A DNA stretch of 64,000 nt, from assembly GCF_019207085.1 (NCBI RefSeq), contig NZ_JAATOM010000016.1:1-64000 (forward strand). The letters run 5' to 3'. A program made the translations under genes and the position numbers. The stretch's first letter is position 1. Each line of letters opens with the position of its first letter. The notes under the pieces are model-generated. The model was not told where the DNA came from. It did not search any database and saw nothing but the letters and a program-made list of their open reading frames with translations. This DNA comes from Variovorax sp. dw_308. Lineage in GTDB: Bacteria > Pseudomonadota > Gammaproteobacteria > Burkholderiales > Burkholderiaceae_C. Positions 1-8,307 of the stretch are shown one piece after another.

Positions 1-41
1 TTGCAGGTCATATCCGCACAGGAGGAAGATAGCATTGCGCA

Positions 42-128
42 ATGAAAAAGATCGTTGCCTTTGGCATCCCAATCGTTGGCTCCCTGATCGTCGCAGTGCC
101 AGCCTATTTCCCCGTTGTTGCCCAGTGA
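42..128 (+). CDS. possible 28-residue hydrophobic small protein
   Basis: An ATG at 42 is preceded by a strong GGAGGA ribosome-binding site at 21-26 and opens a 28-codon frame that ends 9 bases before the next gene. The product starts with two lysines, followed by a run of hydrophobic residues with several glycines and prolines, and could be a single membrane helix or a secreted peptide. It may be a leader ORF coupling translation to the GT-C-like gene downstream, or a chance frame inside a 5' leader. No family is recognised. Only the Shine-Dalgarno and spacing support it. Confidence 0.35.
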   Translation: MKKIVAFGIPIVGSLIVAVPAYFPVVAQ

Positions 129-137
129 CCTGAGCGC

Positions 138-1727
138 ATGAACTTCTCGATAAATCGATCCAACCGTACTGCGCTCTGCGTCCTGCTTGGCTTCTTCCTG
201 TTTCATGTCATCGGCGTCATGAGCTACTTGCTCCGCGACGGGCGATTGTCGATGGTGCCGATCTATGACGATGTGGTGTATCTGATCGATGGTCTGAGTC
301 GATTGGCCGTGTTGGATCGACAGGGCATCGTGAGGTGCCTCTTCGACTATGTCTATGCACACCCGCCACACGCACCGCTGGTTGCGTTGACCAGCTTGCT
401 CGGTCTGCTCTTGAGTGCTGGTGCACCTTGGGGCCCGTATATGCTGAGCGCTGGTTGGATAGTCCTTGTTCTGCTGCTTGGCTGGGTTGCGCTGCGCCAT
501 GCGAATCAGTGGACGCGGATTGGCATCTTGGTGGCTGCGTTGGCCATGCCGATGTTTGGCTTCGTGCTCACTGAGTTCCGCCCCGATCCCGTATGGGGCT
601 TGCTGGTCGGATTTGCCGTCATAGTGTCGGCCAGCGCTGATGTGATCTGGGCGCGCCCTGCCAAGCTTGTCGCTCTGGGACTGCTATTTGGTACGGCAAT
701 TGTCTCCAAGCCGACAGCCACACTGGCTTCCATGATGGTGCTCGCAGTTGCGTGGATCGCGCAGATCGGTGTGTCTCTTTTGACTATGCAAGCATGGAAC
801 ATCGGCCGCGCTGCTCGCGCGAGCGGATGGGTGACGCTGGGTGCCGCGTGCATCGTCGTCCCATATCTGGCGATAAACGGCGCGGCGATCCTAGGCTACA
901 TCCGTGAAGTCATGGGCAGCGAAAGCATGTGGAGGACACAGGCATCGGCGTTGGGTCATTTGACTTACTACCTGAATCGCGCCACCGGGACGCTGGTGCT
1001 TGGTTGGGCTTGGTACGCCGCCCTTCCCCTTTTTGCAATCTGCGCCGCGGTCATTGTTCGGTTTAGGGACAGTCGGGCACTCCCTGCCTTCGCCGCCGTC
1101 ATGGCTGCTGCGGTCACCGCTTACCTCATTGCGACGTTAAGCCCCGTCAAGTCGCTCATGATCGGGAGCATCCTGTATGGAACGGTCGTTGCCGCTGTTG
1201 TATGGAGCTTGGGCTATTTGACAACGCGCATCCCTTTCCGCGGACGTGTGGTCCTAGTCTTCGGAGCCGTGGTGTTTGCAACTCAGTGGGTTCCGCGGAC
1301 AGGCCAAGTCCATCGAGAAGATCCATTGATGTTGGCGGCGGACACAGCCAATCGGGCGGTCCTGCCGGCATTGACCGACATCTTGCGTGCCACTCCCAAC
1401 GCTGTCGTTCTCGTAACCGTGCCGGGCCCGACCTATGCTGGAACGCTCGACTTCCTGTCAAGGCAGCAAGGGCTTGTTCGGACGTTCATGTCCGGATACA
1501 CCTCGGATTCTTGGGAGCGCGTGCAGCAAAACGCATCTTCTGCCGACGTGATCGTTCTTAGCGAAGTCGGAATGGTCGGGCAGTCCTTGGGGTATTCATT
1601 CCCCAGCTTGAAGTATCAAACTCGCCTGCTTGACGAACTACGCACGGGTGGAGACTTCACGGGACGCCCTGCCTTCACTGACGCGAAGAATCGGTCGGTC
1701 TGGCTTTTTGTGCGCAACAGAAAATAG
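138..1727 (+). CDS. polytopic GT-C-like membrane protein
   Basis: The 529-residue protein has about ten to eleven hydrophobic segments and a soluble C-terminal part from about residue 390. The first extracytoplasmic loop carries a paired acidic motif (IYDDVVYL, about residues 42-50), the place where PMT/ArnT-type GT-C glycosyltransferases hold their catalytic aspartate. An arginine/aspartate motif (EFRPDP) follows a later helix. By analogy it would transfer a sugar from a polyprenyl-phosphate donor in the periplasm, fitting a polysaccharide locus. Donor and acceptor cannot be read from sequence. A decayed homologue of its last ~38 residues lies at 4829-4951. The gene is less GC-rich than genes further right. 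Confidence 0.7.
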   Translation: MNFSINRSNRTALCVLLGFFLFHVIGVMSYLLRDGRLSMVPIYDDVVYLIDGLSRLAVLDRQGIVRCLFDYVYAHPPHAPLVALTSLLGLLLSAGAPWGPYMLSAGWIVLVLLLGWVALRHANQWTRIGILVAALAMPMFGFVLTEFRPDPVWGLLVGFAVIVSASADVIWARPAKLVALGLLFGTAIVSKPTATLASMMVLAVAWIAQIGVSLLTMQAWNIGRAARASGWVTLGAACIVVPYLAINGAAILGYIREVMGSESMWRTQASALGHLTYYLNRATGTLVLGWAWYAALPLFAICAAVIVRFRDSRALPAFAAVMAAAVTAYLIATLSPVKSLMIGSILYGTVVAAVVWSLGYLTTRIPFRGRVVLVFGAVVFATQWVPRTGQVHREDPLMLAADTANRAVLPALTDILRATPNAVVLVTVPGPTYAGTLDFLSRQQGLVRTFMSGYTSDSWERVQQNASSADVIVLSEVGMVGQSLGYSFPSLKYQTRLLDELRTGGDFTGRPAFTDAKNRSVWLFVRNRK

Positions 1728-1825
1728 CGCAGCAAGTCCGGCGCCGGTCGCTTGACAAAAGCAAACCACGAAAAGCCAAAATCACGCATTACAACGCGGC
1801 GCAGCCGCGCGAAAACAGATCAGCG

Positions 1826-4054
1826 ATGCAATTTTTCAATCTCAGAATAAATAGAACATCGCTTCTATGGACCATCGCCGTGGCGCTTTCAGCGCTCATC
1901 GTTGGCACATTGACGGCGGGAGGTGCACGATTCAATCTCCGCGAGCCGCTGAGCTACGCTGGCGATTCGATCTTCTATCTGATGACAACCCAACGCCTTG
2001 GCGAGCACACCGGTTACCTGATCAACTCGCGACAGGGGTTTCCGCTCGGATCTCAACTCTTCGATTTCGTAGGCTCGGACTGGGGCAATATGCTCGTCCT
2101 TGCAGCCCTCCAGAAGCTCTCGGAATCTGCGGCGTGGGCGAACAACGTGTACTTTCTGGCGGGGTTCCCACTAAATGCTCTGGCGGCGTTTTGGTGTTTG
2201 AAAAAACTCGGCGTCTCAGACTCAACCAGCTCGGTTTTCTCGCTCCTCTTCGCGATTATCCCATTCCACTTTCTCCGGATCTCGCACCTCTATTTCACTT
2301 GGTACTTTGTGATACCTGTCTATGTTTGGTTTGCCGTAGAGCTATACAGAGGGGCTGAGATGTTTGCCAACCGCGGGCCGTTGAAGGCAGCGGTGCTGGC
2401 GGTGCTCGCATGCTTCGGTGTTTACTATGCATTGTTCGGTTGCATGGTGCTTTTCATGGGCGCAGTGCTCGGACGGCTCAGACATCAATCCGCGAAGCCC
2501 CTCTTTGCGGGAATTTTCGCCGTGGCAATCGTGGGGGCAGGAGTTACGGCGAACATCCTGCCGAACATGTACTTGATTCAGCAGCTTGGTAAGAACAGCG
2601 AGTTGGCGCGCAGGATGCCAGCGGGGTCGGAAGTCTATGGTCTGAAGATTACTCAATTGATGCTGCCGAGACCAGATCATCGCCTGGAGCGACTCGCCGC
2701 CATCGCCGCGGACTACGGGCAGCAGTTTCCCAATGTGAATGAGAACGTGCATTCGGCGCTGGGATTCGTAGGCGTCATCGGCTTCTTTCTATTGCTCGCA
2801 AGCGCGATCGTCTACTCACCTCGCGTTCAAGAACAGAGGCGCAGCTTGCTCTTCATGCTAGGTGCCACAACGTTGCTTCTGGTTCTCACTTCTACCACTG
2901 GTGGGTTCTCCGCTTTGTTTTCCCTGCTGGTGACTCCGCTGATACGAGGATGGAACAGGGTCAGTATTGTTGTAGCCTTTCTGTCGCTCGCAGGCTTAGC
3001 TATTGCGGTCGATGGTGCGCGCCATCGATTCGCCTCCACCCGTAGGGCCGCCGCCTTCGCATCGCTAGGCCTCGCGGCCATTGCAATCTTCGGCATCTGG
3101 GACCAGACGTCGAGCGCCGACCGGACTCCCGTGAGAATGGCGCAGGCCGAATATCGCAACGACTCGCTGTTTTACCGCGCACTTGAAGCCTCGCTATCCG
3201 AGGGCGCGGCGGTCTATCAGTTGCCATTCATGCGTTTCCCAGAGTCCCCCATGAAAGGAAGGCTGAGCTCGTATGACCTATCTAAGGGGTTTCTGCATTC
3301 CCGCTCGCTCAAATGGAGCTACGGAGTCGCTGTGGGCCGATTAGGCGCGGACTTCATGGATAACCTTTCGAATCAGCCGATCGCCACACAACTCGAGGTG
3401 GCGCACTTCCTTGGGTTTTCCGGGTTATTAATAGACCGGCGAGGCTACGCCGACAACGGCCAAGCAATTGATGCAGAGGTATCCGAGTTTCTGGGCAGTG
3501 TTTCGCCGATCGAAGATCAGGGCAAGGATCTGGCCTTCTATTCGCTCCAAGCCCTTCCCGAGGCCGATTCGCTGGAGCACTTGTCGCCCGCTGCGAAGGC
3601 ATGGCTCGATCGCTGGAAGTTATCCAAGAGCGGAAGCATGCTGGTCACCAGATCTCCCTTTGACATCGATTTCGAGTCACCAACAATGCTAGGCAGTCAA
3701 GTGCAAGCGGCGTCCGGACTATCGGGACCTGAGGAATGGGGAACGTGGACAGACGGCAAGACCGTGAAGCTGCGACTCAAGAAGCCTCTTCCTCGTCGCT
3801 TCACCCTGGAACTCGTGACGAACGCCTTTGGGCCGAACGTTGGACGTGAGATCAGCGTGCGCGTCGGCTCTCAAGTCAAGACCTTCGTGGGAACGACCGA
3901 GATGACGAGAGTCCGAATTCCTTTTGATCTTTCCGACACGGCTGACCTGATCGAACTGACGGTGCCAGCGCCGACTAGACCAAGGGACGTCAGCAAAAGC
4001 AACGACTATAGAAGTCTCGGACTGGGCCTACGATCCCTTTCCATCGTCGAGTAG
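1826..4054 (+). CDS. large polytopic membrane protein with soluble C-terminal domain, GT-C-like
   Basis: The 742-residue product has a first helix near residues 12-31, then a loop with an acidic YAGDS motif (about 45-49), as in GT-C enzymes. About ten helices follow to about residue 430, then a ~310-residue soluble region, probably periplasmic. Gene position beside another GT-C-like gene and the O-antigen operon suggests glycan modification or assembly. I do not recognise a specific family, and a non-enzymatic membrane protein is possible. No strong Shine-Dalgarno precedes the ATG. The 98-base gap from the upstream gene holds no clear terminator. Confidence 0.65.
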   Translation: MQFFNLRINRTSLLWTIAVALSALIVGTLTAGGARFNLREPLSYAGDSIFYLMTTQRLGEHTGYLINSRQGFPLGSQLFDFVGSDWGNMLVLAALQKLSESAAWANNVYFLAGFPLNALAAFWCLKKLGVSDSTSSVFSLLFAIIPFHFLRISHLYFTWYFVIPVYVWFAVELYRGAEMFANRGPLKAAVLAVLACFGVYYALFGCMVLFMGAVLGRLRHQSAKPLFAGIFAVAIVGAGVTANILPNMYLIQQLGKNSELARRMPAGSEVYGLKITQLMLPRPDHRLERLAAIAADYGQQFPNVNENVHSALGFVGVIGFFLLLASAIVYSPRVQEQRRSLLFMLGATTLLLVLTSTTGGFSALFSLLVTPLIRGWNRVSIVVAFLSLAGLAIAVDGARHRFASTRRAAAFASLGLAAIAIFGIWDQTSSADRTPVRMAQAEYRNDSLFYRALEASLSEGAAVYQLPFMRFPESPMKGRLSSYDLSKGFLHSRSLKWSYGVAVGRLGADFMDNLSNQPIATQLEVAHFLGFSGLLIDRRGYADNGQAIDAEVSEFLGSVSPIEDQGKDLAFYSLQALPEADSLEHLSPAAKAWLDRWKLSKSGSMLVTRSPFDIDFESPTMLGSQVQAASGLSGPEEWGTWTDGKTVKLRLKKPLPRRFTLELVTNAFGPNVGREISVRVGSQVKTFVGTTEMTRVRIPFDLSDTADLIELTVPAPTRPRDVSKSNDYRSLGLGLRSLSIVE

Positions 4055-4131
4055 TTGGTGCTGAAGGCAAAAAGCGCCCCTAGCGTCCTGTCGCAAAAAT
4101 ACGTTTCGCGATTCGCTCGACCTCCACAGTA

Positions 4132-4202
4132 TTGATCAGCGGTGGCCACCCATTTGAAGGGGTCTTGTCCCCGTTGTGGCGTTGCCCTGCCCCCTCAACA
4201 GA
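4132..4202. other. foreign-looking junction left of the transposase fragment
   Basis: The sequence around 4132-4155 (ATCAGCGGTGGCCACCC) resembles the terminal repeats of IS21-like elements, which carry repeated GTGGCCAC motifs. It lies directly before the point where IS3 transposase homology begins. It may be the edge of a second, lost insertion sequence. Only one such motif copy is visible, so the assignment is weak. Confidence 0.25.
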
Positions 4203-4828
4203 TGAAATCACGAGAAGGCCTGTCCCTGCGACTGAAGCGGCCTCGGCGCAACAAGGCCGCCAAGCTTCGCCAGCCAAAACAACTGACCCACGCCATGAAC
4301 GAGATCTGGAGCATGGACTTTGTGGCCGACAACCTGTTTGACGGCAGGAAGCTGCGCATGTTGACCGTGGTCGATCTGTTCACGCGCGAGTGCCTGGCCA
4401 TCGATGTCGGTCAAAGCCTCAAAGGAGAAGACGTCGTTCGCACGTTGAATGACATCGCTGGGCGTCGCGGGCTGCCCCAGACGATCAAGACTGACAACGG
4501 CAGCGAGTTCATTTCAAAGGTGATGGACAAATGGGCATACGAACGCGGCATCGAGCTGGACTTCAGCCGGCCAGGCAAGCCGACCGACAACGCAGCGGTG
4601 GAGAGCTTCAACGGCCGGCTGCGCCAGGAATGCCTGAACGCGAACTGGTTCTTGTCATTGACTGACGCCAGGGACAAGATCGCAGCTTGGCGCGAGGACT
4701 ACAACGAGAGTCGCCCCCACTCCGCGCTGGACTGGGCCACGCCAGCCGAATTCGCCCGCCGTTGCTGCCTGCAGGCAGCAACGGCGATGTCAAAGGAGCC
4801 GGAAGTCTCTACTTCTGAACGGTCCTAA
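4142..4828 (+). pseudogene. IS3-type transposase OrfB, 5'-truncated
   Basis: The open frame encodes 228 residues. The first ~23 come from the fused flanking sequence. From residue ~25 it reads as an IS3 OrfB integrase core (rve). All three catalytic acids are visible: Asp in WSMDFVADN (about residue 59), Asp in IKTDNGSEF (about 119) and Glu in AVESFNGRLRQE (about 153). The C-terminal motif with YNESRPHSAL is also typical. Without the N-terminal DNA-binding part and OrfA it is unlikely to be functional, although the catalytic core is intact. Confidence 0.8.
4203..4828 (+). mobile_element. truncated IS3-family insertion sequence remnant
   Basis: Only the 3' part of an IS3-type element is present: the integrase-core portion of OrfB. 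OrfA, the OrfB helix-turn-helix and the left inverted repeat are missing, since homology starts abruptly at about 4208. The right boundary is put near 4828, where a homologue of the neighbouring GT-C-like gene resumes. No target duplication or matching terminal repeats are visible, so the element should be unable to move by itself. It probably took part in the rearrangement that destroyed the gene tail at 4829-4951. Confidence 0.75.
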
Positions 4829-4951
4829 TTCGGGTACAGGGTCAGGCGGCTGCTGGACACTCTGCGCGCGCGACCCGACTTTAAGGGGCAGCCACTGTAT
4901 ACCGACAAAAATCAGCGCTCTGTCTAACTGTTCGTGCACAACGGGAAATAG
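4829..4951 (+). pseudogene. decayed 3' end of a second copy of the upstream GT-C-like gene
   Basis: Reading 4829-4951 in one frame gives about 38 codons that align with the last residues of the protein encoded at 138-1727. Shared features are RLLD-LR, DF-G-P--TD, a NRSV/QRSV motif and a LFV-N-K tail just before TAG. The codon equal to the tryptophan of the intact gene is a TAA stop at 4925-4927, and everything upstream is replaced by the IS3 remnant. So a third GT-C-like gene once stood here and was removed by an IS-linked event. The similarity was seen by eye in translation. Confidence 0.7.
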
Positions 4952-5019
4952 CGCGGTGAGCCAAGCGGCAGCGTTCGCTCCGTCATCCGAAGATCGCCTT
5001 GGCTGCCGCAGGCACCGTC

Positions 5020-6057
5020 TCAGCCAGTAGGCCATTCGACTGCGCTGGAAAAGACGCAGTTCATGTAGTGCCCCTCTACTTCAAAACTTTCTATTGAAAG
5101 GCCGGCTAGCCGCGCGAGGAGTTGCCTAGATCGGCCCAGAAAGAAAAAGAGGTGGAACCGCGTGTACTCATAGAGATATTCGTAGCAGGGCGTCGCGTGC
5201 GCCATCAGGGCGCCGGGTTTCAGGTATCGCTTCATGTCGACGAGCGCCTCTACGGGATAGCGAAAGTGCTCGAGCACATTGTTGGAGTACAGGCCATCGA
5301 ATGGGCGCGCAGCGAGTTCGGCTTCGCTCGTGATTAGCCAATCGGCCTTTGAGGCAGCTGAACTGTGCGGCTCATACGCGTATACATCCCAGCCCTCTGC
5401 CCTGAGAACTTGTACGCTTTTCGACCAAGCTCCAGCTCCGAAGTTGACATACCGGCCATCTTTACGGGGCGCTAGTGAATGAAAAGCCAAGACTTCCGCA
5501 GCAGTTGAGTCACCCTCCTCGTACACCATGTAGTGCCACTCGTATTCCTGCGATAATTCTTTCGCATTAAGCGCGAACATCTTGTCGGCCCCAAAGATGA
5601 CATCACATTTCGGACATTGGTGTCGCTTGAGCACTCCTCCACCAAAGCTGCATTGGCTGATGAACAATTTGAACAGTGTCTCTTGTGCGCGACAATTGCA
5701 TAGCGGACAGGTTCTCTCCGACGGAGGTGTTGCTACAAGGCGTTCCAGAGCATCAACGGTGCTCCATTTGGATGCGATCTGGTGCTGGATAAGCAATCGC
5801 TTGGTTTGCGCAAGCTCGGCCTGCAACCGGTCGGCAGATCGCCCTTGAAGCGCCAACACGGAAGAGTGCATTTCGGCCAGGGTGGCCTCTAGGCCCGACC
5901 CTTGCGATTTGGCAGCGACCAGCGCTTCGTTCAGGGCCTGAATCTGTGAATTTGCATCAGCGAGTTGCGCGCGTGTTCGGTCGAGAGTGGTACGGCGCGT
6001 GAAAGCGACATCTGCTGGAGCGAGCGCTCCATTGAGGATCCGTGCTATTCCGCCCAA
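5020..6057 (-). CDS. class I SAM methyltransferase with N-terminal coiled coil and zinc-type cysteines
   Basis: The 345-residue product begins with a heptad-rich helical region (about residues 25-95). It continues with a CPLC (117-120) and CPKC (148-151) pair that could bind zinc. A Rossmann-type methyltransferase domain follows, with a glycine motif VNFGAGAWS (204-212), an acidic YEP (228-230) and SNNVLEHF near 260. The start is TTG, chosen because AAAGGAG lies six bases upstream at ideal spacing. It probably methylates a sugar in the polysaccharide or its precursor; the coiled coil may link it to partner enzymes. The substrate is unknown. Confidence 0.75.
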   Translation of the reverse strand: MGGIARILNGALAPADVAFTRRTTLDRTRAQLADANSQIQALNEALVAAKSQGSGLEATLAEMHSSVLALQGRSADRLQAELAQTKRLLIQHQIASKWSTVDALERLVATPPSERTCPLCNCRAQETLFKLFISQCSFGGGVLKRHQCPKCDVIFGADKMFALNAKELSQEYEWHYMVYEEGDSTAAEVLAFHSLAPRKDGRYVNFGAGAWSKSVQVLRAEGWDVYAYEPHSSAASKADWLITSEAELAARPFDGLYSNNVLEHFRYPVEALVDMKRYLKPGALMAHATPCYEYLYEYTRFHLFFFLGRSRQLLARLAGLSIESFEVEGHYMNCVFSSAVEWPTG

Positions 6058-6418
6058 AGTGTGCTCCTTTAGGATTAGGTCAGGTCAAAAGTAACTGTGC
6101 GTCGCGCGTCCCCGCACCATGACATTGGATAACCATGCGGGCCGCCGCGACTTTGCCACAGAAAGGACGGCCAGCACCCCGGAGGCATGCCAGCTTCGCA
6201 TCAAGCCGATCTACAGGGGCGCCCGGTTGAAGCGGCCCACGGACCGCAAGGCGCTACTGCGACTCAATCACGAACAAGTCCGCAAGGGCATCTAGGCGAG
6301 CGCTCCCTGATTGCAAATTAACGAAATACGCATGAAAACCGTCGACGCACCATATGAAATGCGACCCGCCCGCTCAGCGAAGATGGCTCGCTTCGGAAGG
6401 GAGTATTTCAGCGGCCTG
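6058..6418. other. gene-poor gap with decayed coding sequence
   Basis: This 361-base gap separates the methyltransferase, whose leader and ribosome-binding site lie at its left end, from the GtrA gene. It contains one open stretch on the plus strand (6119-6295, listed separately) and otherwise nothing recognisable. Like the IS3 junction to the left, it looks like a scar within the polysaccharide locus. Confidence 0.5.
6119..6295 (+). pseudogene. 58-codon open stretch, probable gene remnant
   Basis: An ATG at 6119 opens 58 codons ending in TAG at 6293-6295. The second half (roughly residues 25-58) is rich in Arg, Lys and Leu and ends HEQVRKGI, which looks like a real protein C-terminus. The first half looks non-coding, and no ribosome-binding site precedes the ATG. 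I do not recognise the family. A broken gene left by recombination in the locus is the likeliest reading. Confidence 0.25.
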
Positions 6419-6787
6419 CTACGACCCTACAAATACGTAGTACTTGTTCAAGACAAACGACAACGAGAAGTACACGACACCTGCCAACACCTGTGCCAGT
6501 CCTTCGTGAACACCGTGGCGAATCAGTAGAACGAGCGTGAGAAAATTGGCTAGGTATGCCAGCAGGAATATCGCAACAAACCGAACAATCTCCCGCCGTG
6601 GCGGCGCGGCACTGCGAAATGTGAAACTGCGGTTCAGCGAATAAGAAATGATCAATCCTACCGCGTATCCGATCACATTACTTGTCGCTGGGCCGAGGCC
6701 GGCCAAGTACATGCACGCGAAAATCACCGCGTATCCGAGGGCTGTATTGACCACCCCTACCACGGCGAACTTGAGCAACTGCCTCAT
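6419..6787 (-). CDS. GtrA-like membrane protein (bactoprenol-linked sugar flippase family)
   Basis: The 122-residue protein has the GtrA layout: a KFAVVGVVNTALGY first helix, three more helices, and the basic loop with SLNRSFTFRS before helix 3. GtrA proteins are thought to flip polyprenyl-phosphate-linked sugars across the inner membrane for a GtrB-type GT2 partner, and such a GT2 is encoded at 8308-9291. The start at 6787 is set by an ATGA overlap with the upstream methyltransferase and gives the normal family length. It is the last gene of the operon. Confidence 0.9.
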   Translation of the reverse strand: MRQLLKFAVVGVVNTALGYAVIFACMYLAGLGPATSNVIGYAVGLIISYSLNRSFTFRSAAPPRREIVRFVAIFLLAYLANFLTLVLLIRHGVHEGLAQVLAGVVYFSLSFVLNKYYVFVGS

Positions 6788-7554
6788 CGGTAATGGCCAG
6801 CACCGACCCAATACTGGCCTCCAAGTGGGAGCCAGCCAAGAAACCTTTCGATCGGAAGGAACCACGAAAGTCGCGGCGGAACAAAAAGGCAATATGTCTG
6901 GCGCTGCGTTTGCAGGCCAGCGCCACGAAACAGGGAGCGCAGTTCGCTCGGTTTGAGCAAGATTGCGTCCGCGTCAAAGGGGCACGTGTTTACGATGCGG
7001 CGCGTTATGGGATTGAACGGGTTGTGTTCAAAGATGTTGATTGATCCACCCGTTGATAGCCGACGCGCGAGGGTCTCCATCACGCTTGGCCGTTCGGCCG
7101 GTGGAATGTGGTGAAAAACGCTGGCGACAAAAATGAGATCAAAACGGCCAAGGTCAAGATCCGTACGCTCGACCTCGAAACGTACTTCGGGATTGTTTTC
7201 GGATGCGATCCGCAAGCTTGCTGCCGAAAGGTCGCTACCTACGATTTCGGCATCGGGGAACGCCTTTTGGAGATGTCCAATATTGCGGCCGGTGCCGCAG
7301 CCATACTCGAGCACGCGGGCAACAGGATCGCGAATCGCATCGCGAATCAGATCGATCTTGTACCGCGCGAAGTATTCGGAATCTTCGGCATAGAGCTTCG
7401 TGCTCTCACGTAGCAAGTCGTCGTAGCTCGCTGAGTAGTCGTCGAAGTCGACCTTGTCAGATGCCGACGACACACCCAGGGTCGAGGGCGAGGCAGTGGC
7501 GGGCTTGTTCGCCGGAGTTTCGCTACCAGACACGCCAAGGCGCCTTTCCACCAT
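6784..7554 (-). CDS. class I SAM-dependent methyltransferase
   Basis: With the ATG at 7554 the product is 256 residues. Motif I LEYGCGTGRN lies at about 82-91, an acidic SDLS at 107-110, and the core strand FDLIFVASVFHHI further on. Family: class I methyltransferase, type 11/25 fold. In this operon it probably methylates a deoxy-sugar or the glycan. The ATG overlaps the end of rfbF by 32 bases. A GTG at 7473 is an alternative start and would remove a low-complexity N-terminus. The 3' end overlaps gtrA by ATGA. Confidence 0.8.
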   Translation of the reverse strand: MVERRLGVSGSETPANKPATASPSTLGVSSASDKVDFDDYSASYDDLLRESTKLYAEDSEYFARYKIDLIRDAIRDPVARVLEYGCGTGRNIGHLQKAFPDAEIVGSDLSAASLRIASENNPEVRFEVERTDLDLGRFDLIFVASVFHHIPPAERPSVMETLARRLSTGGSINIFEHNPFNPITRRIVNTCPFDADAILLKPSELRSLFRGAGLQTQRQTYCLFVPPRLSWFLPIERFLGWLPLGGQYWVGAGHYR

Positions 7555-8293
7555 GCCAGAGGGCTTCGAGTTCCCGCTTGTCGCGCAGGGTGTCGCAGGG
7601 CTGCCAAAAGCCAGTGTGCTGAAAGGCGGCAAGTTGGCCGTCCCGCGCGAGGTTCATCAGAGGTGCGCGCTCCCAGGACGTCTTGTCATCGGCGACGTAG
7701 TCGATTGCGGGAGGCTCGAGGACGAAGAAGCCCCCGTTTATCCAACCGATCTCGTCGCTAGGCTTTTCCTCGAAGCTGGATACGTCCTGCTCCGCATTCA
7801 GGTTGAGTACCCCGAAGCGTCCGGGAGGTTGGACGGCGAGCACCGTCGCAAGCCTGCCGCGTCGACGATGATACTCGATCTCGCTGCCGATGTCGACATC
7901 GGACAACCCGTCGCCGTAAGTCAGGCAAAACGTTTCATCGTCGAGATGCTTTGCGGCCCGCTTGAGACGCCCGCCGGTCATGGTCTCGGCTCCCGTATCC
8001 ACCAGCGTGATACGCCAGTCCTCCGAATGAGTGTTGAGGATGTGGTGATCGCCAGTACTGAGGTCGATGCGCACGTCTGACATGTGCCGGTAGTAGTTGA
8101 AGAAAAACTCCTTGATCACATAGCCCTTGTAGCCGAGGCAAATCACGAAATCGTTGATTCCGTGGTGGGCGTAGATCTTCATGATGTGCCATAGGAGCGG
8201 ACGCCCGCCAATCTCGACCATCGGCTTGGGTTTCGTGTCGGACTCTTCGGCGATGCGCGTACCAAGCCCACCGGCAAGAATTACTGCCTTCAT
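7523..8293 (-). CDS. rfbF: glucose-1-phosphate cytidylyltransferase
   Basis: The enzyme makes CDP-glucose from CTP and glucose-1-phosphate (EC 2.7.7.33), the entry to CDP-derived deoxy-sugars. The 256 residues match the usual family length. The nucleotide-binding motif GGLGTR is at 8-13 and the substrate loop TKPKPMVEIGG at about 20-30, with later TYGDGLSDVD and EEKP motifs typical of RfbF. It acts with rfbG three genes upstream in the same operon. It sits 14 bases after the GT2 gene. Confidence 0.93.
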   Translation of the reverse strand: MKAVILAGGLGTRIAEESDTKPKPMVEIGGRPLLWHIMKIYAHHGINDFVICLGYKGYVIKEFFFNYYRHMSDVRIDLSTGDHHILNTHSEDWRITLVDTGAETMTGGRLKRAAKHLDDETFCLTYGDGLSDVDIGSEIEYHRRRGRLATVLAVQPPGRFGVLNLNAEQDVSSFEEKPSDEIGWINGGFFVLEPPAIDYVADDKTSWERAPLMNLARDGQLAAFQHTGFWQPCDTLRDKRELEALWHGGKAPWRVW

Positions 8294-8307
8294 GTGCTTC
8301 TCTTCTC

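Noticed and set aside
4080..4277. Minus-strand open frame of 65 codons opposite the IS3 junction
   Set aside because: Its N-terminal half lies over the antisense of the transposase fragment and no start signal is seen; the tail (VERIAKRIFATGR) looks protein-like but could not be tied to a family.
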